This document shows, one piece after another, positions 48,571-57,373 of a stretch of DNA of 64,000 nucleotides. Position numbers and translations under genes: made by a program. Within the stretch, counting starts at the first letter, position 1, and every line of letters starts with the position of its first letter. Under the pieces are notes generated by a model that made no database searches, had not been told where the DNA came from, and saw nothing but the letters and a program-made list of their open reading frames with translations. The stretch comes from Dyadobacter sp. Leaf189 (GTDB lineage Bacteria; Bacteroidota; Bacteroidia; Cytophagales; Spirosomataceae), in the NCBI RefSeq assembly GCF_001424405.1, contig NZ_LMPS01000001.1, positions 679,999-743,998 on the forward strand, read 5' to 3'.

Positions 48571-50133
48571 CTAGTTTACCGGCACAATCTCAATTTCTTC
48601 TCCATAACGGTTGTGGAACTTGAAATCTACCACTCCCAACGAGCTGTCCTTGGTCAGTTTAACCCAGGTTTTATAATGGAAGAACCATTTCATCTGCTCT
48701 GACATCAAACCTTTTGTGAAATAAGAATGCAGGAATGGATGCAGTGAGATCGTTATGCCCCGCTCATTCTGTTTTGTAAGAATGTAATCCAGGTTATTGG
48801 CAATCACATCTGAAACGAGGATACTTGCCTGAATTGTACCTGTACCGCCGCAAGTAGGACAGGTTTCACGGGTAACAATGTTCATCTCCGGCCTCACACG
48901 CTGACGTGTAATTTGGAGCAGGCCGAATTTGGAAAGAGGGAGAACCGTGTATTTTGACCGGTCGCCTTTCATCTCGTCGCGCATTGTATCAAAAAGAACG
49001 CGTTTATTTTCCGCTTTCTTCATGTCAATGAAATCGACTACGATAATTCCGCCCATATCGCGCAGGCGCAGCTGACGGGCAATTTCTTTGGCAGCTTCGA
49101 GGTTTACGCTCAGTGCAGTAGCTTCCTGATCTTCCTCGGAGTTGGACTTATTACCGCTGTTTACATCAATAACGTGCAAAGCTTCGGTATGCTCGATAAT
49201 CAGGTAACCCCCATTTGGCAGGCTTACTGATCGCCCAAAGAGTGACTTAATCTGTTTTTCGAGGCCGAACTGTTCAAACAGCTTGTTTTTGCCATTATGC
49301 AGCCTCAGGATATTCTCCTTATCGGGCGCGATATTGTGGATATACGCTTTAATATCCTCATAAACATCTTTCGAGTCAACTGTGATACTGTCGAAAGATT
49401 CGTTGAGCATATCCCGGATAATGGAAGATGCACGGTTCATTTCACCTATAATGCGGTCGCGTGGTTTGGCGTCGCGCAGGTTCTTGATCCCGTTTTCCCA
49501 TTTATCAAGACAATCCTGCAAGTCCCTGTTCAGTTCATCTACATCTTTGCCAGTCGCCACAGTACGGATAATAACACCGAAATTCTGAGGTTTAATAGAA
49601 GACATCAGTCTTTGTAAACGGTTCCTTTCCTGCTTATCGGTAATCTTCTTGGAAAGGTTAACCGAGTTGGAGAAAGGCACTAATACGATGTAGCGTCCTG
49701 CAATGGAAATGTCGCACGAAAGTCGCGGGCCTTTTGTAGAAATAGGCTCTTTGACAATCTGAACGAGAATGGGCTGATTTTTGGAAAGTACCTTATCAAT
49801 TTTACCAAGTTTCTCAATTTCGGGCTCCATTTTGAAATTATTGAGCTTACCGGAATTGGCCTTCTTGGAAATAACGTCTTTGGTGAGTTTGTTAAGGGAG
49901 TTGATATTAGGACCCAGATCGAGGTAATGCAGGAATGCATCTTTTTCAAAGCCCACATCAACAAAAGCGGCATTAAGCCCTGCTACCAGCTTTCTAACAG
50001 TACCGAGGTAGATATCCCCTACGGTAAAGCTTTGATCCGGCGTTTCGACGTGATATTCTAAAAGACGTTTATCCTGCAAAAGGGCTATACGTTCTCCCTT
50101 TTGAGTAGAATTGATTAGTAATTCGTTACTCAA
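48571..50133 (-). CDS. rng: Ribonuclease G/E family protein
   Basis: Endoribonuclease of the RNase E/G family for rRNA maturation and mRNA turnover. The 520-residue protein has an S1-like domain near the N-terminus (about 37-130, VGDIYLGTVRKLVAGLNAAFVDVGFEKDAFLHYLDL), the catalytic Asp residues in HVIDVNSGNKS and IIVVDFIDMK, and the Zn-link CPTCGGTG. It lacks the long C-terminal scaffold of RNase E, so RNase G is the better name. The start is a TTG (SNELLINSTQKGERIAL is the conserved opening, and a stop lies two codons upstream). It is read after the small ribosomal-protein-like gene. Confidence 0.93.
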   Translation of the reverse strand: MSNELLINSTQKGERIALLQDKRLLEYHVETPDQSFTVGDIYLGTVRKLVAGLNAAFVDVGFEKDAFLHYLDLGPNINSLNKLTKDVISKKANSGKLNNFKMEPEIEKLGKIDKVLSKNQPILVQIVKEPISTKGPRLSCDISIAGRYIVLVPFSNSVNLSKKITDKQERNRLQRLMSSIKPQNFGVIIRTVATGKDVDELNRDLQDCLDKWENGIKNLRDAKPRDRIIGEMNRASSIIRDMLNESFDSITVDSKDVYEDIKAYIHNIAPDKENILRLHNGKNKLFEQFGLEKQIKSLFGRSVSLPNGGYLIIEHTEALHVIDVNSGNKSNSEEDQEATALSVNLEAAKEIARQLRLRDMGGIIVVDFIDMKKAENKRVLFDTMRDEMKGDRSKYTVLPLSKFGLLQITRQRVRPEMNIVTRETCPTCGGTGTIQASILVSDVIANNLDYILTKQNERGITISLHPFLHSYFTKGLMSEQMKWFFHYKTWVKLTKDSSLGVVDFKFHNRYGEEIEIVPVN

Positions 50134-50226
50134 TGTTCAACCAACTGAATGGCTATATAATGTTGATACTTAACCGCCCGCTTTTCCGGAATGAAAAGGG
50201 GTATTGCAAATGTAGTGAAGAAGGAT

Positions 50227-50253
50227 GACCGGATCTTTATGAAAAATCCGGTC
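50227..50253. repeat. Inverted repeat between the small gene and rng
   Basis: GACCGGAT and ATCCGGTC, 11-bp loop. It lacks a T-run on either strand, so it is a weak terminator or an RNA-processing stem. Confidence 0.6.
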
Positions 50254-50260
50254 ATATTAA

Positions 50261-50350
50261 TTATTTCTTCTTATGTCTGTTCTTTCTAAGTCTTTTCTTT
50301 CTCTTGTGAGTTGAGATCTTATGTCTTTTTCTTTTCTTTCCGCAAGGCAT
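50261..50350 (-). CDS. Very small basic ribosome-associated protein (AURKAIP1/COX24 domain type)
   Basis: 29-codon open frame starting MPCGKKRKRHK and ending RLRKNRHKKK, with 20 Lys/Arg/His residues. It matches the conserved short basic peptide of Bacteroidota annotated as AURKAIP1/COX24 domain (mitoribosomal mS38-like), so it is expected to bind the small ribosomal subunit. It is too short for usual gene calling. It lies between a TPR gene and rng on the same strand, 48 bp from the former, next to genes of RNA metabolism. Confidence 0.85.
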   Translation of the reverse strand: MPCGKKRKRHKISTHKRKKRLRKNRHKKK

Positions 50351-50398
50351 AATTTATGTCGTTTATAATAAAAAATTAATTCTCTTATTCGTTGTGGA

Positions 50399-51238
50399 TC
50401 AATTATTAAGGCGGCCTTCCAGCTCGCCGACAGCTTGCTGAATCACCGGATCTTTTTCTTCTTTCTTAACTTCTGCAAGTACTTTTCGCGCCTGCTCCTC
50501 ATCGCCGAGCTCAACCAGCGTCAAGCCAAGGTAAAACTTCGCCTTGGTATTGGCCGGATTGTTGGTCAGAATTTGTCTGAACCTGTCAGCAGCTTTGGCG
50601 TATTGGTTCGACCTCATGGATAGTATACCCAGATTGAAGAGCGCAAGTTCATTTGTTGGATCTGTATCTAATACTTCACGCAACATCAGAATACCCTGCA
50701 TAGGATTATCTGTGTTCACGTAAGTCATGGCCATGTTGGATTTTGCAGCCAGCAAGCCAGGATTCTGATCCAAAGCTTTTTGATAAAATTCCCGGGTTTT
50801 AGCGCCCAAATTCTTCGCCTTCTGATCATCAACTGCAAAGCCGTAAGCTTCATAATAACGATCTCCGGTACGAAGTAAATTTTCGGCAGTAGGAGCTAAA
50901 ACAGCAACTTGTTCTGCATAGAATGCAGCACTGTCAAATTTTTGTAGTTCGGCAAACTTGTCAGACAATTGCAGCCCAGAGGAGATTTTTTCTTTTGCAT
51001 TTGCCTGAGTGAAGCCGCTTCGGAGCCGATCAATCGCTTTTTGCTGATCGGGAGTCAAAGCGGCTCCATCATGCTTTGGAGAATTTTCAGGCGCTTTCTC
51101 GGTGGATGCCGAAGCAGTCTGGGTTCTCTCCTTGTCCACTTCTTTGCCTTTTGTATTCACAACCACCTTAGGAAGGCTGAAAAGCGTTCCGACAAGAGCA
51201 ACTGCAAGCACACAAGAAAGGAAAATGGATTTTTTCAT
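50399..51238 (-). CDS. TPR-repeat protein, exported or membrane-anchored
   Basis: 279-residue protein with an N-terminal hydrophobic segment (about 5-22) that is a signal anchor or signal peptide. A Thr/Lys/Glu/Ser-rich linker (about 28-60) follows, then about four TPR-like repeats (about 80-275), for example PGLLAAKSNMAMTYVNTDNPMQGILML, ELALFNLGILSMRSNQYAKAADRFRQIL and TKAKFYLGLTLVELGDEEQARKVL. It stands between HU and the small ribosomal-protein-like gene and should bind another protein; which one is unknown. Confidence 0.85.
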   Translation of the reverse strand: MKKSIFLSCVLAVALVGTLFSLPKVVVNTKGKEVDKERTQTASASTEKAPENSPKHDGAALTPDQQKAIDRLRSGFTQANAKEKISSGLQLSDKFAELQKFDSAAFYAEQVAVLAPTAENLLRTGDRYYEAYGFAVDDQKAKNLGAKTREFYQKALDQNPGLLAAKSNMAMTYVNTDNPMQGILMLREVLDTDPTNELALFNLGILSMRSNQYAKAADRFRQILTNNPANTKAKFYLGLTLVELGDEEQARKVLAEVKKEEKDPVIQQAVGELEGRLNN

Positions 51239-51265
51239 AACATTATAACCTGGGAGGCAGGTAAA

Positions 51266-51571
51266 TTACTTTTCAGCGACTGCTTTTAGTTTGTCACTTT
51301 CCTTAACCTGTTCAACGAAAACCTTGGCAGGTTTGAAGCTAGGTACGAAATGCTCGTCAATAATCATTGAAGTTCCCTTCGAAATATTACGGGCAACCTT
51401 ACGCGCACGTTTTTTATTAATAAAACTACCAAACCCTCTAACATAAAGGTTCTCGCCCTCAGAAAGGGAATCCTTTACCACGGTGAAGAACGATTCCAGC
51501 GTTTGCTGAACGTCGCCTTTGTCAACACCTGTTTTTTCAGAAATCTGTGCGATTACGTCTGCCTTAGTCAC
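51266..51571 (-). CDS. HU/IHF-family DNA-binding protein
   Basis: 101-residue histone-like protein that bends and compacts DNA. It opens MTKADVIAQISEKTGVDKGDVQQTLESFFTVVKDSL, and the beta-arm region FGSFINKKRARKVARNISKGTSMIIDEHFVPSFKPAK carries the DNA-contacting Arg and Pro residues. The C-terminal tail VEQVKESDKLKAVAEK is longer than in E. coli HU. The start is a GTG. A good -7 box lies upstream on the minus strand. It is divergent from mutY, as seen around gldE in flavobacteria. Confidence 0.93.
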   Translation of the reverse strand: MTKADVIAQISEKTGVDKGDVQQTLESFFTVVKDSLSEGENLYVRGFGSFINKKRARKVARNISKGTSMIIDEHFVPSFKPAKVFVEQVKESDKLKAVAEK

Positions 51572-51637
51572 TTTGATTGTTTACTTTAAGTGGATATTAT
51601 TTCATTTATTTACTTACTCCTCTGAATTTTGGGAACA

Positions 51638-51645
51638 CAAAGGTA
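51638..51645 (-). promoter_or_regulatory. -7 element of the HU gene
   Basis: TACCTTTG on the minus strand, 67 bp upstream of the GTG. Exact match to TAnnTTTG, with an A/T-rich -33 region but no TTTG. Confidence 0.45.
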
Positions 51646-51703
51646 CGGTAATTTTACCAGAATTTAAAAGAACGGCATTTTCATTTTTTTTCTAATTGAT
51701 TAA

Positions 51704-52810
51704 ATGACAGTCTCTAATGACAAAAATATATTGAACCCTGATCCTGACCTGATAACGAGCTTTAACAAAAAATTAAAATCGTGGTATATAAAAAATCATA
51801 GACAGCTGCCCTGGCGGGAAACCAAAGACCCATATAAAATTTGGTTATCAGAAATCATCCTGCAACAGACCAGGGTAGCCCAGGGAATGCCTTACTACGA
51901 GAAATTCCTGCTCCATTTTCCAACTGTTTTCGACTTAGCCGCTGCCGATGAGCGCGATGTACTGCGTTTGTGGCAGGGGCTGGGCTACTACTCCCGCGCC
52001 CGCAATATGCATTTCACTGCCAGGCAGGTTGTGGAGGAATATGGCGGCCAATTTCCCGCGACTGCTGCACAGCTTTCAAAGCTCAAAGGACTGGGCGCTT
52101 ATACTGCAGCTGCGATTGCTTCTTTTTCGTTCGACGAGCAGGTGGCGGCGATCGATGGCAACGTTTACCGGGTAATGTCACGGATTTTTGGGATCCAGTC
52201 TGATATGTTAAGTAATGAGGGCAAAAAAGCATTTGCGTTACTAGCAGAAAAGCTGGTTCCTGCCGATGATCCTGCTACTTACAACCAGGCTATGATCGAA
52301 TTCGGTGCATTACAATGTGTTCCGGTCTCACCAGCATGTCATATTTGTCCATTCACGGATATATGCTTTGCATTTGCCAGCAACATGCAGAACCAGCTTC
52401 CGGTTAAGGTTAAAAAGTTAAAGGTAAAACACAGGTACCTCAACTATCTGGTAATCCAATCGGGCGAAACGCTGGCAATGAAGGAGCGTGGAAGTAAGGA
52501 TATCTGGCAAGGCTTGTACGATTTTCATCTCGCCGAAACCAAAGAACCTGTAACTGATCCCGAAGAGTTGCTGGGAGGAGTTTTTCCCCTCAATTTACTT
52601 CGGGAAGGTCAGCTGAAACTCGTCCCCAAAGCATATACGCACATTCTTACACACCAACGTTTGCAGGTGCGCTTCTGGTGGCTGCAAATTTCCGCAGACA
52701 AAGCAATAGAATTGCCCGCAGGCTTGACTTTTTACACAAAGGATCAGATAGAAACGCTTCCAAAACCGATTCTGATTGATACTTTCTTAAAAGAGGAAAA
52801 GTACCTGTAA
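51704..52810 (+). CDS. mutY: A/G-specific adenine glycosylase
   Basis: Removes adenine mispaired with 8-oxoguanine in the GO base-excision repair system. The 368-residue protein has RQLPWRETKDPYKIWLSEIILQQTRV, the helix-hairpin-helix LKGLGAYTAAAIASFSFDEQVAAIDGNVYRV with the catalytic Asp in AAIDGNV, the [4Fe-4S] cluster C-x6-C-x2-C-x5-C in CVPVSPACHICPFTDIC, and a C-terminal NUDIX-like domain that recognises 8-oxoguanine (about 235-368). In flavobacteria mutY is followed by ssb and gldE; here two genes lie in between. Confidence 0.95.
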   Translation: MTVSNDKNILNPDPDLITSFNKKLKSWYIKNHRQLPWRETKDPYKIWLSEIILQQTRVAQGMPYYEKFLLHFPTVFDLAAADERDVLRLWQGLGYYSRARNMHFTARQVVEEYGGQFPATAAQLSKLKGLGAYTAAAIASFSFDEQVAAIDGNVYRVMSRIFGIQSDMLSNEGKKAFALLAEKLVPADDPATYNQAMIEFGALQCVPVSPACHICPFTDICFAFASNMQNQLPVKVKKLKVKHRYLNYLVIQSGETLAMKERGSKDIWQGLYDFHLAETKEPVTDPEELLGGVFPLNLLREGQLKLVPKAYTHILTHQRLQVRFWWLQISADKAIELPAGLTFYTKDQIETLPKPILIDTFLKEEKYL

Positions 52811-52829
52811 ATGCTTAAAACTGATAGCT

Positions 52830-53690
52830 ATGGCAAGATTTAGTTTAAATTCCAGTCAGGTTGAAGAGTATAACCGTGATGGTTATATCGTGGTTAAAGG
52901 TCTTTTTTCGCAAGAAGAGATCGACAAGCTTTACCGGACTGCGGTCGAAAATTCGGTGATGCAGAATAATGCGATGGACCTGAATGATCAGTCCGGTAAA
53001 AAGACCAGGCTGTCACTATGGTTTACCCCGGGCGACGATGTGTTCGGGTACCTGATCCGAAGCGAAAGAATGGTCAACTCGGTATGGCAGCTGCTTGGCC
53101 AGGAGAGCCAGGTTTGTCATTTTCATACGAAGCTGATGCAAAAAGAGCCTAAGGTAGGCGGTGCCTGGGAGTGGCATCAGGATTATGGTTATTGGTATAA
53201 AAATCAATTTATTTTCCCTGATCAGTTAATGAGCGTAATGGTGGCGCTCACGCCTGCTAATAAGGAAAACGGCTGCTTGCAGGTAATCAAAGGCTCGCAC
53301 AAAATGGGGCGGGTCAATCATGGTTTTGCCGGTGAGCAGGTAGGCGCAGATTCGGAGATGGTTAACCACGCTCTCAAAACAATGGACCTGGTTTATTGCG
53401 ACTTGCAACCAGGCGACGCGCTGTTTTTTCATAGTAACCTGCTGCATCGTTCCGAAGCAAACCTCTCGGACCAGCCGAGATGGTCATTGATTTCCTGTTA
53501 CAATTCCCAATCGAACCTTGCTTACGCAGAACTGTCAAACTCCTGGAAAGTGCCCGTCTCAACTGTGCCTGACCACGCCTTACTTGAATGGGAAGCGAAG
53601 TCATTTGGCGATGCCGACTTCTTGAAGAAGGAAGATGATCCTGCATTGAAAACGACGGGCTGGGAAGCGGAGGTGAAGACGGTCGGGTAG
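52830..53690 (+). CDS. Phytanoyl-CoA dioxygenase (PhyH) family protein
   Basis: Fe(II)/2-oxoglutarate-dependent oxygenase of the PhyH family, 286 residues. The facial triad is His and Asp in EWHQDYGYW and the distal His in ALFFHSNLLHRSEANLSDQPRWS (with the 2-OG-binding Arg). The double-stranded beta-helix runs from about 85 to 235. No signal peptide. The substrate is unknown; the family ranges from lipids to ectoine and natural-product hydroxylation. It forms a pair with the oxidoreductase gene that follows 42 bp later, and the two together interrupt the mutY-ssb-gldE order, which suggests a joint catabolic role. Confidence 0.9.
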   Translation: MARFSLNSSQVEEYNRDGYIVVKGLFSQEEIDKLYRTAVENSVMQNNAMDLNDQSGKKTRLSLWFTPGDDVFGYLIRSERMVNSVWQLLGQESQVCHFHTKLMQKEPKVGGAWEWHQDYGYWYKNQFIFPDQLMSVMVALTPANKENGCLQVIKGSHKMGRVNHGFAGEQVGADSEMVNHALKTMDLVYCDLQPGDALFFHSNLLHRSEANLSDQPRWSLISCYNSQSNLAYAELSNSWKVPVSTVPDHALLEWEAKSFGDADFLKKEDDPALKTTGWEAEVKTVG

Positions 53691-53732
53691 GGCATTGACA
53701 CCATCAAATATCTATTTCTAAACAAAATCTGT

Positions 53733-54938
53733 ATGCAAAAAATAGCAATGCTTGGCTCCGGCTTTATCGGGCGGTTTTATGCGGAATCTATTCACGGACA
53801 GCGCAGCCGCGACAGGGTGGTCGCCATTTATGCGCGCCGGGAGGAAAGCGCAAAGAAGTTTGCGACGGATTATGGTTGCGATTTCTGGTCATCCGATATG
53901 GAAGAGGTAATCGCTCACCCCGATGTGAACATGGTTTGCATTGCTTTACCTAATAACATCCACGAAGAGGCAGTGATGCTATGCGCCAAGCACAAAAAGG
54001 CAGTCGTTTCTACAAAGCCCTTGGGGAGAAATGGGGAAGAGGCATTGAGAATGATGAAAGCAGTGGAGGAAGCAGGAATTTTTGCAGGATACCTGGAAGA
54101 TCTTTGTTATACCCCTAAGTTTCTTAAGTCGCTTGAAAGTGTGAAAAACGGTTCACTGGGCCGGATTATCTGGGCGAAGTCAAGAGAGGCGCACCCCGGT
54201 CCGCATAGTGAATGGTTCTGGGATATAGAACAGGCGGGCGGCGGCTGCATTCTCGATCTCGGCTGCCATTGCATTGAGATATCACGGAATTTTATCGGTA
54301 AAGATATCCGTCCGGTGGAAGTAATGTGCTGGGCAGATACGCAGGTAAAACCCATTGACGCGGAAGATCACGCGATTGCATTGGTGAAATATGAAAACGG
54401 CGCTATCGGGCAGTTTGAGGTAAGCTGGACTTTCCGCGGCGGAATGGACCTGCGTGACGAAGTAATGGGAACAGAAGGCACAATCTGGATTAATAACTTC
54501 CTTCGTACCGGATTTGAAATGTTCACAACCGGCCAGAATCCGGAGGGGTCAGGGGAGGACTATGTAGCCGAAAAAGCCGAAAGCAATACCGGCTGGCTGT
54601 TCCCTGTCGGTGACGAAGTGAATGATCTGGGGTACAATCACATGTTTACAGATATGTTCAACTCAGCCGAAAAAGGGCAGGAGCCGGCGGAGACTTTTTA
54701 TGACGGATATATTGTCAATGCAGTAATTGATGCTGCGTACAAATCTGCCAAAACCAAGCTTTGGGAGAAAGTGGAATTGCCTGTTTGGCGTGGCAGAGAG
54801 GGTGTAACCAAACCTTCCAACTATGTTTCCTACAATGAAGATTATTACCTCATCAAGCAGGAAATGACCCACGACGGCAGAAATAAGCTCATTTTGAAAC
54901 ATAAGGTAAGCGGTAAGATAACCGAGCAGGACATTTAG
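53733..54938 (+). CDS. Gfo/Idh/MocA-family oxidoreductase
   Basis: 401-residue NAD(P)-dependent dehydrogenase of the Gfo/Idh/MocA family without a signal peptide. The Rossmann motif AMLGSGFIGRFYAESIHG opens the protein. The catalytic motif is STKPLGRNGEEAL, where Thr replaces the usual Glu of EKP; the Lys is kept. The conserved GGGCILDLGCHCIEISRNFIG contains the Asp/His pair. An unusual C-terminal extension (about 365-401) is charged. It follows the PhyH gene and precedes ssb by 60 bp. The substrate is probably a cyclitol or sugar derivative. Confidence 0.88.
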   Translation: MQKIAMLGSGFIGRFYAESIHGQRSRDRVVAIYARREESAKKFATDYGCDFWSSDMEEVIAHPDVNMVCIALPNNIHEEAVMLCAKHKKAVVSTKPLGRNGEEALRMMKAVEEAGIFAGYLEDLCYTPKFLKSLESVKNGSLGRIIWAKSREAHPGPHSEWFWDIEQAGGGCILDLGCHCIEISRNFIGKDIRPVEVMCWADTQVKPIDAEDHAIALVKYENGAIGQFEVSWTFRGGMDLRDEVMGTEGTIWINNFLRTGFEMFTTGQNPEGSGEDYVAEKAESNTGWLFPVGDEVNDLGYNHMFTDMFNSAEKGQEPAETFYDGYIVNAVIDAAYKSAKTKLWEKVELPVWRGREGVTKPSNYVSYNEDYYLIKQEMTHDGRNKLILKHKVSGKITEQDI

Positions 54939-54998
54939 CCGTGCATTAATCGAATATCTTATATCTTTAAATTTTCATTCAATCCACATCTGAGAATC

Positions 54999-55478
54999 AT
55001 GGCAGGAAGTGTTAATAAAGTGATTTTAATAGGTAACCTCGGCAGTGATCCTGAGGTAAGATACCTGGAAAGCGGCTCCGCGGTAGCGAAATTCAACATC
55101 GCGACTACTGAAAGCTATACCAACAAAAACGGCGAAAGGGTAGACAATACCGAGTGGCACCGCATTGAACTATGGGAAGGCCTCGCGAAAGTAGCCGAGA
55201 AGTACCTGAAAAAAGGCAATCAGGTTTACATTGAAGGCCGCATCAGGACAGACAGCTGGACAGACAAGGAAGGGCAGCAGCGTACTGGCGTGACGATCCG
55301 CGCGAGTAGTATGACATTGCTTGGCGGCCCTTCGGGATCAGGCGGAGGCGGCGAAAGTGGTAGCGGGTATCAGCAGCAATCTTCGCAGCCAAGAAGCAAC
55401 CAGGCACCCCGCTCATCAGACCCGATCCCACCGTCACTGGCTGCGGGCAATGATGACGACGACGATTTACCGTTTTAA
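54999..55478 (+). CDS. ssb: Single-stranded DNA-binding protein
   Basis: 159-residue SSB. The OB fold (about 1-108) begins GSVNKVILIGNLGSDPEVRYLESGSAVAKFNIATTE and includes NTEWHRIELWEGLAKVAEKYLKKGNQVYIEGRI. A Gly/Ser/Gln-rich linker and the acidic tip DDDDDLPF complete the protein, the tip being the docking site for repair and replication partners. It lies directly upstream of gldE, as in flavobacteria. Confidence 0.95.
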   Translation: MAGSVNKVILIGNLGSDPEVRYLESGSAVAKFNIATTESYTNKNGERVDNTEWHRIELWEGLAKVAEKYLKKGNQVYIEGRIRTDSWTDKEGQQRTGVTIRASSMTLLGGPSGSGGGGESGSGYQQQSSQPRSNQAPRSSDPIPPSLAAGNDDDDDLPF

Positions 55479-55606
55479 TGTTCCGAGGATTGAATCGGGG
55501 GGATTCAGGGGAATGAATGTAATTATTAAAAGGGAAGTACCTTTTTAAATGCATAATAACTACATTTATCTTATTGAACATTTGTATCCACCTATTCTGA
55601 AAATAC

Positions 55607-56923
55607 GTGAAAGAAGCCGAAGACAGTGACGACCCGCTTGCCCGAACGCGTACGGGGATTTCAATTCCCCAAAAATGTACGCACTCCATTCTGGCAGGGG
55701 TTATTATACCCGTTGATTTCTTAGCTCCCTACGATTTAATCCTCGTAATACTTCTCTTTCTCTTTTCACTTTCTCTCTCAGGAATACGCGCTGCTTACGC
55801 CGCAGCCGGCGCCATGGAAAATCCGTGGGACCGCAAGCCTGACGAAGAAAATCACTTACCTACCCGCATTCAGCAGCTTGCATTGTCGCTCGTCCAACGT
55901 GCGCTTACGTTGTTTGCATTGATCCTCGCAGTAAGGCTCGTCTGGATCTGGCTTGAACAGTCGCAAAATGAAAATGTGCGCTGGATTGCGTTAGGTCTGC
56001 TTGCTTTCTGGATCTGGCTGGATGCGATCGTTCGTTTCAATGCAGCGAGGCGGGCCAATGAATTAGTCCCGCGACTTGCCGGTCTGACAAGGGTTTTTAT
56101 CAAAATCGCACAGCCGCTTACCCAGCCAGTACTCAAACTAGGCTACTTTTTCGGGATATTCACGCCCGAGGGCGCAGAGATTACCACAGAAATGCTGGAA
56201 GCCAAAGCGGAGAGTGAAGAGGAAACGGACTTGCTGCGCGGCCTGGCCAACTTCCGGCAGACCAATGCAAAAAAAGCAATGCAGGCGCGCCTCCACGTTA
56301 CCGCTTTTGACATTGAACTGAACTTTCACGAGCTGATGGACAAGATCAATAAATCGGGCTACTCGCGGGTACCCATTTTTCGCGACGATCTTGATCACGT
56401 TGAAGGCATTCTGAATGTAAAAGACCTGCTGCCACATATCCATCTCGACGAGCATTTTAACTGGCAGAAGCTGATCCGCCCTGTTTACTTCATCCCTGAA
56501 AGCAAGCGGCTTGACGATCTGATGAAGGATTTTCAGAACAAGCGCGTGCACATGGCAATTGTGGTTGACGAGTATGGCGGAACAAGCGGGCTGATCACGC
56601 TGGAAGATATTATTGAAGAAATATTCGGAGATATTAACGACGAATATGACGAAGACGAAGAAGTGAACTATACGCAGGTCGATGAGAATACCTATGTTTT
56701 TGAAGCCAAGGTACTGATCAACGATCTTTGCCGCCTGCTGCACCTTGAAACTGATTATTTCGACGAAGTAAGAGGAAACAGCGAATCACTGGCCGGGCTT
56801 TTGCTGGAATTGTTCTCGCAGCTCCCACGGACCGGAGAAGTTGTGACACATCGCAAAGTGACTTTTAAAGTGCAGTCAGCGGATAAAAAACGGATCAAAA
56901 AAGTGCGGGTACTGGTAGGTTAG
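55607..56923 (+). CDS. gldE: Gliding-motility protein GldE (CorC/HlyC-type with CBS domains)
   Basis: 438-residue membrane protein of the CNNM/CorC type, which is GldE in gliding Bacteroidota. Hydrophobic segments are visible at about 36-68, 90-112 and 123-142. The cytoplasmic part has two CBS motifs (about 205-330: GYSRVPIFRDDLDHVEGILNVKDLLPH, then VHMAIVVDEYGGTSGLITLEDIIEEIFGDI) and the CorC_HlyC domain (about 345-435). The start is a GTG. GldE interacts with the GldD lipoprotein in Flavobacterium, but GldD is not next to it here: the following gene is on the other strand and is not GldD-like. Whether this strain glides is unknown. Confidence 0.88.
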   Translation: MKEAEDSDDPLARTRTGISIPQKCTHSILAGVIIPVDFLAPYDLILVILLFLFSLSLSGIRAAYAAAGAMENPWDRKPDEENHLPTRIQQLALSLVQRALTLFALILAVRLVWIWLEQSQNENVRWIALGLLAFWIWLDAIVRFNAARRANELVPRLAGLTRVFIKIAQPLTQPVLKLGYFFGIFTPEGAEITTEMLEAKAESEEETDLLRGLANFRQTNAKKAMQARLHVTAFDIELNFHELMDKINKSGYSRVPIFRDDLDHVEGILNVKDLLPHIHLDEHFNWQKLIRPVYFIPESKRLDDLMKDFQNKRVHMAIVVDEYGGTSGLITLEDIIEEIFGDINDEYDEDEEVNYTQVDENTYVFEAKVLINDLCRLLHLETDYFDEVRGNSESLAGLLLELFSQLPRTGEVVTHRKVTFKVQSADKKRIKKVRVLVG

Positions 56924-57343
56924 CTAGTCGCGCTTGTTGCCAGGCGCAGCCTTGGAGAAATACCTGATCTCGTATAATTCCTGATTTTTACCCGAAAGAT
57001 ATGGAGCCTGGGCTTTTTTTAGCACCAGGCTCTTTTCGTCTAAATGCAGGATCTGATAACCATTTATCATCTTTCCTGTCGAATCCAGGTATACCAGTGA
57101 ATCGGAAGAAATAAGCTTGTAAGCCGATTTGCGGTATTCTCCCTTGCGTCGCTCGAAAAGCGATCCATCCTTTCTGTACTCGAAATAAGACCAGTGCGCG
57201 TCTTTGGTATTGTTGGTAAAACTGAATCCATTTACAAAATTCAAAATGGAATCAGTTCTCCATAAGCCCACTATATCTTTTTCACGGGACGCGCAGCTGG
57301 TTAGCAATAAGGGAAAAGCAAGTAAAATCAGCAGCTTTTTCAA
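56924..57343 (-). CDS. Small lipoprotein with lipocalin-like domain
   Basis: 139-residue lipoprotein. The signal is MKKLLILLAFPLLLTSC with lipobox LTSC, and the mature part is a beta-rich fold of the lipocalin-like type seen in Bacteroidota ('IVGLWRTDSILNF', with 'FEYRKDGSLFERRKGEYRKSAYKLISSDSLVYLDS'). The start is a TTG with no in-frame ATG upstream. Its stop abuts the gldE stop. It follows susD by 30 bp on the same strand. It is not similar to GldD. Confidence 0.75.
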   Translation of the reverse strand: MKKLLILLAFPLLLTSCASREKDIVGLWRTDSILNFVNGFSFTNNTKDAHWSYFEYRKDGSLFERRKGEYRKSAYKLISSDSLVYLDSTGKMINGYQILHLDEKSLVLKKAQAPYLSGKNQELYEIRYFSKAAPGNKRD

Positions 57344-57373
57344 TGTTCGGCTTGCCTGGATTAATTCTGAAAA

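Noticed and set aside
56924..57343. GldD next to GldE
   Set aside because: The lipoprotein is on the other strand, is only 139 residues, and has a lipocalin-like pattern rather than GldD features.
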